Shown here: in pieces, positions 37,466-49,700 of the stretch
Layout: every line of letters starts with the position of its first letter
Position numbering within the stretch: position 1 is the stretch's first letter
Assembly (NCBI RefSeq): GCF_032884065.1
Contig: NC_088881.1
Location: 5,348,171-5,412,170, forward strand
Reading direction: 5' to 3'
Source: Artemia franciscana
Lineage: Eukaryota; Arthropoda; Branchiopoda; Anostraca; Artemiidae
DNA: 64,000 nt
The notes under the pieces: generated by a model
Told to the model about the DNA's origin: nothing
Databases searched by the model: none
The model's input: only the letters and a program-made list of their open reading frames with translations
Position numbers and translations under genes: made by a program

Positions 37466-37822
<357 letters not shown>

Positions 37823-37882
37823 TGGTTTCTAAATGCATTTTGAACTGTCCCCCTACCCAACGGCCTTTTTAAAGGCCATCAA

Positions 37883-39845
37883 ATCTTTAAACACTTTCTG
37901 GGCCAGGTTCTATGAGCCTTTTCCATATTGTGAATTTTAAAATGTCGGTAAATACCTTTTCTTCTTTTTTTGGTCTCAGGTGCAATATCTGAGTCGAATT
38001 ATGAAAGCAAATTACCATTACTATTTTACTGTATTTAGCTTTTCCTTGCATATTTGAATAAAGTTGTTTATTATTATCATGGAATGATTCAAAGAAATAG
38101 TTGTTGCTATTCAACTGCACAATCCTATTCTGTTATGTTTGAATGAAGATAGTAGGAACGGAGGAGAATATGTTCCTACTCTTACTAAATTGCCGTTGGA
38201 TCTTACAATTTGGACAAAAGTATTGCATTAATTATTTGCAGTTAATAAACAAGTATGAAAAGCCGGCAACATTTTAGATAGCAAATGAATTTCCTTGTAA
38301 ACTGACTGAGAATGAAGCCCAAAATCATGAGTTTCAAACTATAACAAAAGGCATTCGACTGACTTTAATTTAGAGATGGGAAAATAACAGCAAATGGACT
38401 TTTAGCTGGTATTCACCGTTGAAATATATTGCATTTCAATTTTCAGCATTGAACATATTAGTTTGTTCTAACACTGCTTTTGATCTTTTGAAATACAAGA
38501 CGCCATAAACCTATAAAAATGATTTTTATCTGTCATTATATAGCAGTTATTTGTGATTATATTTTATTTGTGATCATATAGCAACAATTCGTTTTGCGTT
38601 TTTAATTTTCGCAAACACTTTTTGTCATTTGTGTTTTAACTTTTTGAGTTTTTTTTTTTTTTTTTTTTTTTTAATTTATGAGTTCTATTGTTTGGTTTTG
38701 AGCAAAACTTGAAAATACACTGTAGAAAAGAGACATTTCTCCGGTTTAAAATAATTCCTTTTTGAGTGGAATGTATATTAAACTTTCAGTTAGCCTATGA
38801 TCGAAACAAATAAAAGCGCTTTGCTTCAACTTTGCCTCCACCCGCATTTTTTTTTTTTAATATAATGCTAAAATAAAGTAGAATTTATTTTTATTAGAAT
38901 ACAAATTGAACACAAAAGCCTCAAAATTTCAATACCTTTGGCTTTTTGAAATACACGACTATAAGTAATCAAAGCCTTTGTTTCGAGAAATGAAATGAAA
39001 AAATACATCCGAATTCCTTTGACTCTTCTTTTGTTGAAAACTGTCCCTCTAAAGGAATTCTGATTAAAAAGCATAAGAAAAAGAAATTCAGATACGCTTG
39101 TTTTTAGAAGCCTCCTTGTCCACTTCATATCCTCCCTATGCTAACATCAGTAGATATTTAGACATCAAAATCTAAAAGGCAGACATTTTTTACTTACTTA
39201 TTCATACAAAATCTAATGATTGTAAATGTGTCATTTTTTTTTTTCACAATTAGGCTAATTTGTGATTTCTATTATTCGATATTAAGCAAACTCGAGAATA
39301 TACTGTAGAAAGGGACATTTCTTAGGTTACAAATCGTATCGTTTCAAGTGTTATGTACTATTGAACTTTTATATAGGCTGTGATAAAAATAAATAAAAAG
39401 GGTTCACTTCCACTTCCAACCCTCCGCATCTCGGAAACCTTACAACGTTATTCTTGTCTTTTCAACTATAATATTAGAATAGAATGAAATTTATTTTCAT
39501 TAAAATATGAGTTTGACACTTTAAGCCTCAAATTTAGGTGTCGTTTCTTATTGCTTTATCTTCTGTGTTTTTAGTTGGAGTTTCGGAATTAATTTGAATA
39601 CGATTTTGCAAACACACATGCATCTATGTTACATTTTCTGAAAGTTCTTGTACTGGATTTTACTAATAAAAAATAAAAAGTGGACAATGAGGATATAAAT
39701 TCCTAGCAAAAAGGTGTTTATTGAGATTGAACACTAGTTTTGACGGATTTCCAGTATTCTCTGCCCGTTTGCTGGCAAATTAGCACGGATATAGCGGTGA
39801 AAAAAATGTCTACTTGTAGAAAAATGACCTGTCTATTCTTTAGTA
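37883..39845. other. Inter-unit spacer, unit 4
   Basis: Counterpart of 8090-10092 with a shorter T-run and a loss of about 36 bp after CCACCCGCAT near 38847. No gene is seen. Confidence 0.7.
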
Positions 39846-40070
39846 TAGGTTTCATTCCTCCAAAGCTTACCTCCTAGTCAAAAATTTGAATAAAGCCATT
39901 CCAAACAAACACAAGCACGGCCAAAATTCCTTAGCTCGCGCAGAGAGAATAATGTTAACCCTTGTACGGCGGTTTCCAAAGTACAATTGTAAAACTTTAA
40001 AAATAAGCATGTATTCGATATTCAGTCGGGGTCGCGCTAGTGATAAGAGAAAAGTTGAGAAAAATTGGAA

Positions 40071-40748
40071 ATGTCTGAAGTTGAAGCTGAAGTGGCACCA
40101 ACAACTGTAGAATCCCAGAGCATGGCTTCACCAGCCAAGAAGGAAAAGAAAGCAAAGGCTCCGAAACCAGCTAAGGTTGCAAAACCTAAAGGGGATAAAA
40201 AGGCCAAGGCACCAGCAAACCACCCAAAATACACGGAAATGATCACCAAATCCATTGCTGACCTGAAAGAACGCGGGGGATCTAGCCGTCAGGCCATTCT
40301 CAAATACATAATGGCCAATTTCCAGGTTGGCAATGATGCCAAAATTGTGAATATGCATCTTAAACAGGCTTTGAAGCGTTGCCTTGCAAACGGAATTGTT
40401 ATAAATCCCAAAGGTACTGGCGTAACTGGTTCTTTCAAGCTTGCAAAGCCTATCAAGGCCGAAAGCCCCAAGGCTGGAAAGCCTGCCAAGCCCACAGCAA
40501 AGAAAACCTCAGTCAAGAAAACAGCCAAACCTACTGCAGTTAAAAAGTCAACTTCAGCCAAAAAGGCTACCAAGCCAACGGCTGGTAGCAAGAAATCTGT
40601 AAAGGCTTTCAAGAAACCCACTGTTGCCAAAAAAGCAGTAGCAGCAAAGAAGTCGACACCTAAGAAGGGGTCATCAGTCAAGAAAGCCCCCGCCGCCAAG
40701 AAAGTGGCATCTAAAAAGTCAGTAGCTAAGAAATCAGCTAAAAAGTAA
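40071..40748 (+). CDS. H1: Linker histone H1, unit 5
   Basis: 225 residues, same protein as units 2-4, and the last histone gene of the array. Its upstream region carries private changes (CTTGTACGG for CGGGTACGG near 39961). The hairpin is at 40778-40793. Confidence 0.97.
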   Translation: MSEVEAEVAPTTVESQSMASPAKKEKKAKAPKPAKVAKPKGDKKAKAPANHPKYTEMITKSIADLKERGGSSRQAILKYIMANFQVGNDAKIVNMHLKQALKRCLANGIVINPKGTGVTGSFKLAKPIKAESPKAGKPAKPTAKKTSVKKTAKPTAVKKSTSAKKATKPTAGSKKSVKAFKKPTVAKKAVAAKKSTPKKGSSVKKAPAAKKVASKKSVAKKSAKK

Positions 40749-41287
40749 ATGTGTACAATTATCGTATAGTATCAAACAGCCCTTTTCAGGGCTATCAAAG
40801 CAAATGCTCGAGACTCTGTTCAGAGAGTTATAATGCCTATTAATTTCACATTTTGACTGTCTACTTTTGCCTATACATCGCCATAGCCGAAGGATTAGAG
40901 CGGCGCCTTCAAATCATTGGAGCTGATGATCCATTCCCGACTAGGCTGATACAATGATGACTAATATAATTACATAAGGGAATAAAAATAATTATGCAAC
41001 GGAAAAGGATATAATTAAATCCTGTTTTACAGGAAAATACCACAATTATAAATATTGTTGCCTAATTTCTTTTTTCAAATTCCAACACTAAAGAAAAGGT
41101 TTGATTTCAAAAAGTTCAGACTGTTTTTGGTTGTATTATTTTCTCTTTTAACAATACAATACATCAATCGCAATCTTTGCAAAAGCAAAAAAGGAGAAAC
41201 ACAGATTACCTAGAAATAGACTCGCTAGCTTTTGAGCAAAAATTGTTCGCCCAGGTAGAGCGGTTCCCTGAATATACGCTAAAAGTT

Positions 41288-41789
41288 AGTCTTTGATTAA
41301 AATCAGTCGTTTGCGCTGCGCTCTTGAAGGAGCAAGTACATTGTGTGTCATTGTATGCTACTGAAAGACAAAGATAGTTGAACTCTACAATGGAATCTAG
41401 GCTGAAAACATTTGAAGGGACTTTGGACATAGACCAATCAAAGACTAACTTTAAAGTTAGTCTTTAAGACAGTTGATCAGGCGGCGCTATTGAAGGAACA
41501 AGTAGACTTTTGCTGTAGAAGCTATTGAAAGACCAAGGCAACTTGAACTGTACAATGGAGTTGGGCCCGACAACATATGAAGAGGATTTGGACATGGACA
41601 AATCAAAGACTAACTTTAAAGTAAGTCTTTGATTTAAGTCAGCTGTTTACGCGGCGCTATTGAAGGAACAAGCAGATTTTAGCTGTAGATGCTACTGAAG
41701 GACAAAAGTAGTTGAACTGTACAATGGAGTTGAGCCCGAAAATATATGAAGACAATTTGAACATAAATACACTGTTCAATCAGCTTTTA
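41288..41789. repeat. 165-bp tandem repeats, unit 5
   Basis: Counterpart of 11535-12036. Confidence 0.85.
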
Positions 41790-41803
41790 TCATAAATTGT
41801 TGG

Positions 41804-42903
41804 TTAATACTACTAATAACTCACTGCAGCACCAAGCCGCCTGAGGCCAACACAGCTACGCACGCTCCTCCTCCAACCTAATCTATTTAAACCTCCCTCT
41901 TTACACCCTCCCAGAAAGTTCCCATTTCCTTTAAATCTTTATTTATGACATCCTCCCAACCCAGACAAGGACGACCTGCTTTCCGTGTAGCCCCAGACGG
42001 TTGGCCAAAAAGGACAATCTTCGGTAATCTGTTATCCTTCATCCGTAGAACGTGGCCTAGCCATCTCAATCTTTCTTTCATTATAGCCCCAGAAAGCGGG
42101 ATTGAACCACACTTTTCGTACAACCTACTGTTTGAAATACGGTCAGTCAGCCGGGTACCCAGAACAATCCGTAGGCAATTTCTCTGGAAAACATCTAGTA
42201 AATTTTCATCTGCTTTTCGGAGTGCCCATGCTTCAGAGCCATATTTGACCACTGTCATCACTGTAGCTTTCAATATTCTAATCTTGGTTTGTAGACTTAT
42301 CTTTCTATTCTTCCAAACTTTTTTTTAACTGTGAAAAAACACCCTGGGCCCTAGCTATTCTATTTTTAACATCTTCACTGCTCCCACCATCTTTACTAAT
42401 AATACTACCTAGGTAACTGAAGCTCCCAACCTGTTCAATCTTTTCGTTACCTAATGTCACCTGTTCATCTTCACTTATTCCTATAGCCTTAGTGACTTAG
42501 TCTTCTTAACATTAATTTTCAAGCCTATTTTAGCACCCTGAACTCGTAAAACCTCTAAAATTTCATTCATTTTGCTCACACTTTCATCTAATATGCTTAA
42601 ATCATCAGCATAATCTAAGTCCAGGAGCTTTCTTCCTTCCCATTTGATTCCATGGTTTCCAATTGCCTTTCCTGTGCTCCTTAAGACGAAGGCCATCAAA
42701 ATAATCCATATAAAGGGGGATAGAACACAACCCTGCTTAACTCCTGATTTAATACAAAACCAGTTGCTAACCTCATTTCCTACCTTAACCGCAGCAGTAT
42801 TATTCTCGTACATAGCGCAAATCACTTTAATGTATTTTTCTGGTATACCATATAACGATAAGACCTTTGTTAACGCTGTTCTATCAACAGAATCGAAAGC
42901 TTG
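41804..42903 (-). mobile_element. Diverged LINE segment at the array edge
   Basis: The same RTE-like LINE, cut off inside the RT domain. At the site of the shared TAG this copy reads CAG (42431-42433), giving KIEQVG. It has instead a 2-bp insertion near 42482 and an extra T near 42329, so it is broken in different places. Private changes begin near 42069. It may be a separate LINE copy joined to the array by recombination. Confidence 0.8.
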
Positions 42904-42954
42904 CCCATAATGATAATCGAAAGCTTGCATTTCGATCATAATCGAAAGCTTGCT
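42889..42954. repeat. Threefold AATCGAAAGCTTGC at the junction
   Basis: The 14-mer occurs three times within about 60 bp, exactly where similarity to the histone unit ends. It looks like the scar of a break or template-switch repair. Confidence 0.8.
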
Positions 42955-44580
42955 CAGTTTTTCTAATTTTTATTCTCCCTTTAGCCCCCCAGATGGTCGA
43001 ATTTGTGAAAACGACTGTATCATATCAATTTGTGCAGCCCCCTGACACGCCTACCAATTTTCATCGTCCTAGCACTTCCAGAAGCACCAAATTCGCTAAA
43101 TCACTGAACTCCTCCCCCCAACTCCCCCAAAGAGAGCGAATCTAGTACGGTTACTTCAATCACGTATCAAGGACATTTGCTTATTCTATCCGCCAAGCTT
43201 AATCCCGATCCCTCAACTCCAATTGTTTTCCAATATTTCCCCCTCAAACTCTCCTTAATGTCAAAAGATCTGGTCGAGATTTGAATTTGAGCTCTGAGAG
43301 ATGAATTATTTCTAAATATCAAATTTCATTAAGATCCGATTACCTAATCGTAAGATAAAAACACCCCAAATTTCACGTTTTCAAAGAATTCTGGTTCCCC
43401 CATCAACTCCCCCCAATGACACAAGATCTGGTGGGAATTTAAAATTAGAGCTTTAAAGCACAAGATCCTTCTAAACATCAAATTTCATCAAGATCTGGTC
43501 ACCCTTTCGTGAGTTACAAATACCTCATTTTTCCAAATTACCTTCCCCCCCCCCCCAACTCCACCAAAGAGAGCAGATCCTGTCCGGTTATGTTAGTCAC
43601 GTATCTTAGACAGGTTTTTGTTCTACCCATCCAGTTTCATCCTCTGCTTTAAGTATTTTCTAAGATTTCCGGTCCCCCTCAACTGCCCCCCTCCCCAATG
43701 AAGCTGGATCCGTTTGAGATTTAAAATTAGAGTTCTAAATGACGCGTCCTTCTAAATATGAAGTTTCATGAAGATCCGATCACTCCTTCGTAAGTTAAAA
43801 ATAGGTCTTTTTTCTAATTTTTCAGAATTACCCCCTCCCCCCTAATAGAGTGGATCCGTTCCAATTATGTAAATCACGTATCTAAGACTTCTGCTTGTTT
43901 TTCCCGCCAAGTTTCATCCCGATCACTCCAATCTAAGCGTTTTCCATGATTTTAGGTTCCCCCCAAACTCCCCCCAATGTCACCAGATCTGGTCGGATTT
44001 AAAATAAGAGCTTTGAGACACGATTTCCTTCTAAATATCAAATTTCATTGAGATCCATTTACCCGTTTGTAAATTAATAATGCCTAATTTTTTCTAATTT
44101 TTCAGAATTAAACCACCCCCCCCAACTACCCCAAAGAAAGCGGATCCGTTCCAGGTAATGTCAATCATGTATCTAGGACTTGTGCTTAATTTTCCCACCA
44201 AGTTTCATCGCGATCCCTCCACTCTAAGTGTTTTCCAAGATTTCAGGTTTCCCACTCCCAACCCCCCCCCCCCCCCAATATCACCAGATCCGATCGTGAT
44301 TTAAAATAACAGCTCTGAGACGCGATATACCGCCAAACATCAAATTTCATTAAGATCTGATCAACCGTTCGTAAGTTAAAATACTTCATTTTTTCCGAAT
44401 AACGGGCCCCTCACCCCCCCCCCCCAGATGGACAAATCGGAAAAACGACTATTTCTAATTTAATCAGGTCCTGTCCCTGATACGCCTGCCAAATTTCATC
44501 GTCCTAGCTTACCTGGAAGTGCCTAAAGTAGCAAAACCGGGACTGACAGTCCGACAGATAGACTGACAGAATTCGCGATT
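42955..44580. repeat. C-rich diverged tandem repeat block
   Basis: About five diverged units, mostly about 280 bp with one of about 160 bp. Each has CAAATTTCATTAAGATC(C/T)GAT near 43320, 43480, 43760, 44040 and 44342, followed by a CGTAAGTTAAAA-like stretch and C-runs (CCCCCCAACTCC). Most also have GTATCTAGGACTTGTGCTT and a CAAGTTTCATCCCGATC box. The block begins and ends with related segments (CCCCCCAGATGG, then TTTCATCGTCCTAGC). There is no coding potential. It resembles a dispersed minisatellite-bearing element more than a centromeric satellite. Confidence 0.75.
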
Positions 44581-44589
44581 GCTGTATGT

Positions 44590-44609
44590 CACTTGGTTAA
44601 TACCAAGTG
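44590..44609. repeat. 8-bp stem hairpin, TAAT loop
   Basis: CACTTGGT-TAAT-ACCAAGTG follows GACAGA repeats at the end of the C-rich block. It may be the structured terminus of that element. Confidence 0.6.
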
Positions 44610-44613
44610 CCAT

Positions 44614-44713
44614 AAAAAGGAGAAACACAGATTAGAAATAGACTCGCTATCTTCTGAGCGGAAACTGTTCTGAGCGGACTGAAAACATTCGAAGGGACTT
44701 TGGACATAGACCA
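44614..44713. repeat. Relic of the histone spacer outside the array
   Basis: AAGGAGAAACACAGATTA, TAGAAATAGACTCGCTA, then CTGAAAACAT(T)CGAAGGGACTTTGGACATAGACC match 1345-1585 of the unit spacer, but with an internal deletion and several changes. It shows that this spacer sequence exists outside the array. Confidence 0.85.
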
Positions 44714-44719
44714 TAATCC

Positions 44720-45400
44720 AATTATGATCATTAATTGGAAAATATTGAGATTTTTTAACACTAATAAAAAGCCCTCTATCTTTTAGTTTACTGGAAAGGG
44801 TGCTAAAAGTATCAATTAAACTAGCTTTAGAACGACTCAACAAAATAAAATCATCAGCATATGCAATAAAAGACACATCCCGCCCCCGAGAGATAAAGGC
44901 TGTGGATAGCGAATGAAGACATTCCGCCAAACATGTATAAAGGGGATAATAAGAATATAAGGTAATAAGGATAATAAGAATAATAAGGATAATGAGAATA
45001 TAAGGAGATAAAACTGCACTTTGTCCAACTCCACAACCAAACAGAAATTGGATTAGAAAAAGAATCAGAAGCAGCAATGTTCATTCAAAGCCCCCGATAC
45101 CAGGAGCTACGAACTCTAACCACAGAAAGGGGGATCCCACTTCTAGTTAGGGCTAAAAGAGCATAAGCACGTGAAATGATGTCAAAGGCTCCTTTTATAT
45201 TAATCAAAAGTGCATTAAGTGGTGAGCCAGAAGACCTTGACTCGTTAATAGTTGTATCCAAAGTTGCACAGACATGGTCACAGCCCAATCCACTTTTGAA
45301 GCCTACTTGATTAAGCTCAACATCCAAATGTTCAAAAAGGCCCTTTATACATAATTCAAAAAGTTTACCACTTGAATAATTATTTGTTATCGGTCTATAA
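44720..45400 (-). mobile_element. Non-LTR reverse transcriptase relic
   Basis: Minus-strand pieces read VGFKSGLGCDHVCATLDT (45085-45327), then GVGQSAVLSP and FIAYADDFILLSRSKASLID (44716-45040). These are RT motifs with a YADD catalytic site. A simple ATAAGGATAATAAG repeat (about 44940-45010) is embedded between LSPY and the LYTCLAECLHSLS stretch. It is broken by frame changes and lacks both ends. The family is different from the LINE in the array. Confidence 0.75.
44940..45010. repeat. ATAAGG/ATAAGAATA microsatellite inside the RT relic
   Basis: Imperfect purine-rich repeats. In the minus frames they translate to runs of Ile, Leu and Tyr that mimic a membrane segment but are only repeat sequence. 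Confidence 0.75.
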
Positions 45401-45423
45401 GAGTCACACGATCGGATATCTCT

Positions 45424-46150
45424 TTTACCGGATTAAAATGAACAAGTACAAATAAAGCAATGAAATTTATTATTACAAAAAGTTACAACCCTTATACTAT
45501 TTTTCAACATAACTCTCATGATTTTTCCAGGCATTTATCACATCATGGTACAAGTTTTGTACACCTCTTCATGTTCCCGCCTGTATTCTCAACCATTTGG
45601 AAGCTTTATCTTTCAGTTCATTATCGCTGTTGAAAATCTGGTGAAATAATGACAAGGTTGACGATTCATTTTTATCGCAGATAGTCACGGCGGATGAAAC
45701 TTGGGTTACTTGTGATAACCCGAAAAGATTCAGTAATTGATAAATTAGAGGCACGATTTTTCACCGGCAAAAATCAAAATCATGCAAATCTTGGTGCCTC
45801 GAAAAGTGTGTGCACAGTGTTTAGAGGCAGACAAGCCATTTTACCAGTAGTTTTTTTTTGTGAGTGAAAATAATCGATAAAGAAGTTATACGTCATTTGT
45901 TTCTCCATTTACAGTTTTCATTGGCGGTCAGCACTTGAACAGCGATTAAGAGCTGAAAGAAATTGTTACCACCGACACTTTCTTGACAACACAGACGTCA
46001 ATTATCTATGAAGAGTGTATACAATTTTTTTTACAAAACTATGATAAATACCGTGAAAATTGTGGGAGTTAGAAGAAAGAATATTATAAAGGCGTAATTT
46101 CATATAAAGTAATTTTTGTTGCTTTATTTGTACCAGTTTATTTTAATTAA
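45424..46150. mobile_element. Two mariner-like relics in inverted orientation
   Basis: On the minus strand (about 45650 to 45424), ASKWLRIQAGT then GVQNLYH and NHESYVEK match the C-terminus of Tc1/mariner transposases. On the plus strand (about 45680 to 46150), TADETWVTCDNP resembles the catalytic DE(S/T)W block and FLTTQTS-IYEECIQ-YDKYRENCGS resembles a second C-terminus. The outer ends are related inverted sequences (GTACAAATAAAGCAA on the minus-facing left end and its complement on the right), as expected for two 3' ends facing outward. Both copies have many stops. Confidence 0.5.
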
Positions 46151-46156
46151 AATTAA

Positions 46157-46242
46157 ACGCCCCGCTCTTTACGCTAAAGTTTGACTCTCTCTTAACTCTA
46201 CATTTTAAACAATAAAAAACTTTAGCGGAAAGAGCGGGGCGT
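46157..46242. repeat. GC-rich 26-bp inverted repeat (hairpin)
   Basis: ACGCCCCGCTCTTTACGC (46157) is matched by its complement ending at 46242, with one mismatch over 26 bp and a 34-bp AT-rich loop. A strong GC stem in AT-rich DNA may be the end of a non-autonomous element. Confidence 0.75.
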
Positions 46243-46583
46243 AAAGAAGGAAAAGCCCCTTTCATATACGGAGTAATTTCTGTTCGTTTTAAGTCTTAAT
46301 GTCGCTCCTTACTTTCATTTAAAAAACTTGTTTTTTTTATTTAATTTCTGAACGTTTTCGAATCAATGCATGTTTTGATTTTGGCTCTCCGCAGAGGAAT
46401 AATCAAAACGAAATTTGTATATTTTTTTTTGGCTAAATGGCTTTCTCATAATTTTGATCGAGTGATTTTGAGAAAAAAAAAGCGGGGGAGGAAGCCTAGT
46501 TACCCTCCAATTTTCGGTTAACTAAAAAGGCAACTAGAACTTTTAATTTTTTACGAATCTTTTTATAAGTAAAAGATATACGT
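46243..46583. other. Non-coding stretch before the I-like LINE
   Basis: No gene is seen. It contains A/T-runs and GCGGGGGAGGAAGCCTAG, which looks like dispersed repeat DNA. Confidence 0.5.
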
Positions 46584-46708
46584 AACGTTGACGTTGACGT
46601 TGACGTTAACTCCCCTCTTGCTGTTCAGCCTAGAGGACGTTCTATGGCAAGTCGATTCTCACTTCTTAATAAATAGTAGGAGGAAATCGTATTTCCTGAA
46701 ACTTTAAT

Positions 46709-49700
46709 TCAAATGTCCTTTAATCTTGCAATTCTTGTCAGAAACTGTATGACAAGACTAACTATCATACAATTTTCTTCTTCACTATCAAATCCTCCTA
46801 ATAACATATATAGGCTCGACTGCACTTTCTTCTGTCTGAAAAATTCGGTTATTTCACGTCTTTCTTGTTCGCTTTCACGGCAAATTATCATCAAGTGTTC
46901 TATAGTTTCTGATGCACCACACTTAGGACATTCCTCACTCTGTCCCAAAAATTTTGCTTTGTAACAACCAACTCCAGCATGGTGTGATCGGAGTCGAAAC
47001 AGTTTCTTTGCTTCATATCTAGTGAGTCCTTTATACACCTTCGTTTCTATATTTCTCTGTTTTTTCATAGTCACAAAAAGATTCCCAGTCAAATCTCTAT
47101 TCGCTTTAAAACCCTGACGATCAATCTCTTTAATCACTTTATCAAATATCATAACTTCGTAAGGAGTGTCCATGTCGGTTACAAGTGTTCCTGACTCAAC
47201 TGCGGATTTGGCCTTCAAATCTGCTATTTCATTTCCAGAGATCCCAATGTGGGCGGGAATCCACTGAATAACTACTTTCTTCTTTTTTAATATGTCTTGT
47301 AGTTTAATGTAACATATAAGGACATCTCTATTTGGTTTTGCCATAGTATTAGCATTTACAACTGCTTGAATAGCACTTTTTGAATCAGAGCAAATGATAA
47401 CCTTGTCCTCTTCAACAGATTCCTCAATGAACTCCAGCACCTTCTTAATGGCGTACACTTCTGCCAGGAATACACTGCTCTCTGGAGGTAATTTGAATTT
47501 TTTGGACACATTTTTGAAAGGGCACCAAAACGCTGCTCCTACATGCTTCATTTCATCTACTTTTGATCCGTCAGTGAATAATGGAAGGTATCCCTTGTAC
47601 TCTTTTTCCATCATCATGCAGAATGCCAAGTCCGCTGGAGTATCTTGGTCCATATTGAATTCTAATCTTGAACTGATCCTGTTTTCCTCCCATGGTGGAG
47701 GGACACCTATTTCACCAACTCTTAACATTTTGGAAAGTACTATATCAATTCCATAACTCTTACAAATTTCTAATGCTGCTTCAAGACAATTGGATTGATT
47801 TCTTGCTTTAGATGTGTTGGCAGTTGCTTGGCGACCAGGTTTGATGATTTTTGACTTAACTGGGTGGTTATTTTCTAAAGACCAAATCCTCTGTACATAT
47901 TTTAAAAATCTGATCTTTCTTCGTGTTTCCAGGTCTGCTAGACCACTTTCTGATAGAAGGAAACTAACAGGTGTTGTTTTTCTTGCTCCAAATGCAATTC
48001 TTATGGCTGAGTTTTGGATTACATCTAATCTTGCAATGGTTGAGTGACAAGCTGTGCCATAAATTGTTGAGCAATACTCCATTTTAGGCAATACATATTT
48101 GATATAATACTGGATCAAAAGTTCTGCTGGTAATCCTCTAGCCATATAGGCCAAACTCTTCATAACATTGAGTCTTTTCAAACATGTATATTTAAGATAC
48201 ATCACATGGGGTTTCCAGGTAAGTTTATTGTCAACCACTACACCTAGTATTTTTGCTTCACTAACATATTCAACTGGGTGGCCACTTAAGTACAGATCCG
48301 GAAGGGTTCCAATTCTTTTCCTAGTGATAACAATTGCCTTCGTCTTTGTTGCAGAAAACTTTAAGTCAGCTTCTTTGGACCATTTTTCTAATTTTGCAAT
48401 GACCTGGGTTATTAGGGTCTTTATATGGTAGGTGTCACGCGCCATGACCCACGCAGTATTGTCATCTGCAAAAATAGCTCCTCCATCATCCTTCATGTTG
48501 ATAGGAATATCATATGATCCTATGTTGTACATGTCAGGCCCCAATGCTGATCCTTGAGGGATTCCTCTTTTAGGAAACACTGTTATATTTGAAATTGTTC
48601 CACCAACTCGCACTTTAACTTTTCTTCCTATTAAATAATCATTTAAAAATGCTAACATTTGGCCTTTTATGCCAGCTGTTACTAGGCCTCCAACCATTTT
48701 TCTATGAAGCATATTATCAAAAGCGCCTTCAATGTCAATTAAAATCGCTGCTAAAATCCACCCATTTTGCAAAGCATATAATGCCTCCTGTTTGAGGCAC
48801 ATAAGACTGTCTTCTGCACTTCTATTTTTTCTGAAACCACACTGAATGTCTTTCAAAATTTTCTTCTGTTGTGTCACAGCTTCCAGTCTCTTCTTCACCA
48901 TCCTTTCCATAACTTTCCCCAAAACAGGGAGAAGGGTAATGTATCTATAGTTTTCAATCTTTGATAAGTCTTTGCCAGGCTTTGGTAGCATTACTGCTTC
49001 ACCATACTTCCAAACATCAGGAAATTTTCCCTCCCTCCATATACCATTGATTAATTCTAGCAGTACATTGATCCACAATTTGGGGAGCGACTTCACGAAC
49101 TGTGGCAAAATTTCGTCTGGTCCAGGAGATGTATCAGGAAGCTTATTAATTACATTCATTAATTCCTGTTCAATGAATGGTCTATTGTATGGTTCGTTTT
49201 GTCCTTGTGTTCCAAGGTCACTTACTTTTGTGTCCATATTGGTCTTCTTCTGTATATCCGGATCTCCCCGGCCAACGGTAGAGCTCATGAATTTGGCAGC
49301 TGCATCAGCTTTTTCATCATCAGTCACAAGAAGCTTATTATCAGATGCAATAGGTGGGTTGCTCCGGCCTGAAGTTGCTCTGTTATTCATCTTTTTCATA
49401 AACTCATATACTTTGGATGTTGGTTTTCGAAAGTCAAGTTTGTTTATAAAGTTATTCCATGATTTTTTCTTGGCTTCAAGTACTGTTTTTCGAAATATAG
49501 CATAAGCTCTTTTCTTTTCAATAAGGCTATGAAGATTTCTCACCAGATTATATATTCTCTTTTTTGCAATGAATTCTCTTTTGGCTTTCGAACAATCTTC
49601 ATTCCACCAGATACACCCTTGGTGACGGCTGATTTCTCTATATGGTACAACAGTTTTGGCTATTTCTATCAATTTCTCTTGAAATATTTCAACTTTCCTA

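Larger units (their letters stand above)
39846..42903. repeat. Partial histone-5S unit 5 (array edge)
   Basis: It matches the other units through H1, the 165-bp repeats and the 3' part of the LINE, then stops inside the LINE reverse-transcriptase region (equivalent to about position 3055 of unit 1). No 5S, H2A, H2B, H3 or H4 follows. From about 42069 onward it differs from the other units at roughly 2% of positions by eye, well above the level upstream. Confidence 0.93.

Noticed and set aside
44854-45084. Possible small membrane protein rich in Ile, Leu and Tyr
   Set aside because: The hydrophobic run is the translation of an ATAAGG-type microsatellite inside an RT relic.
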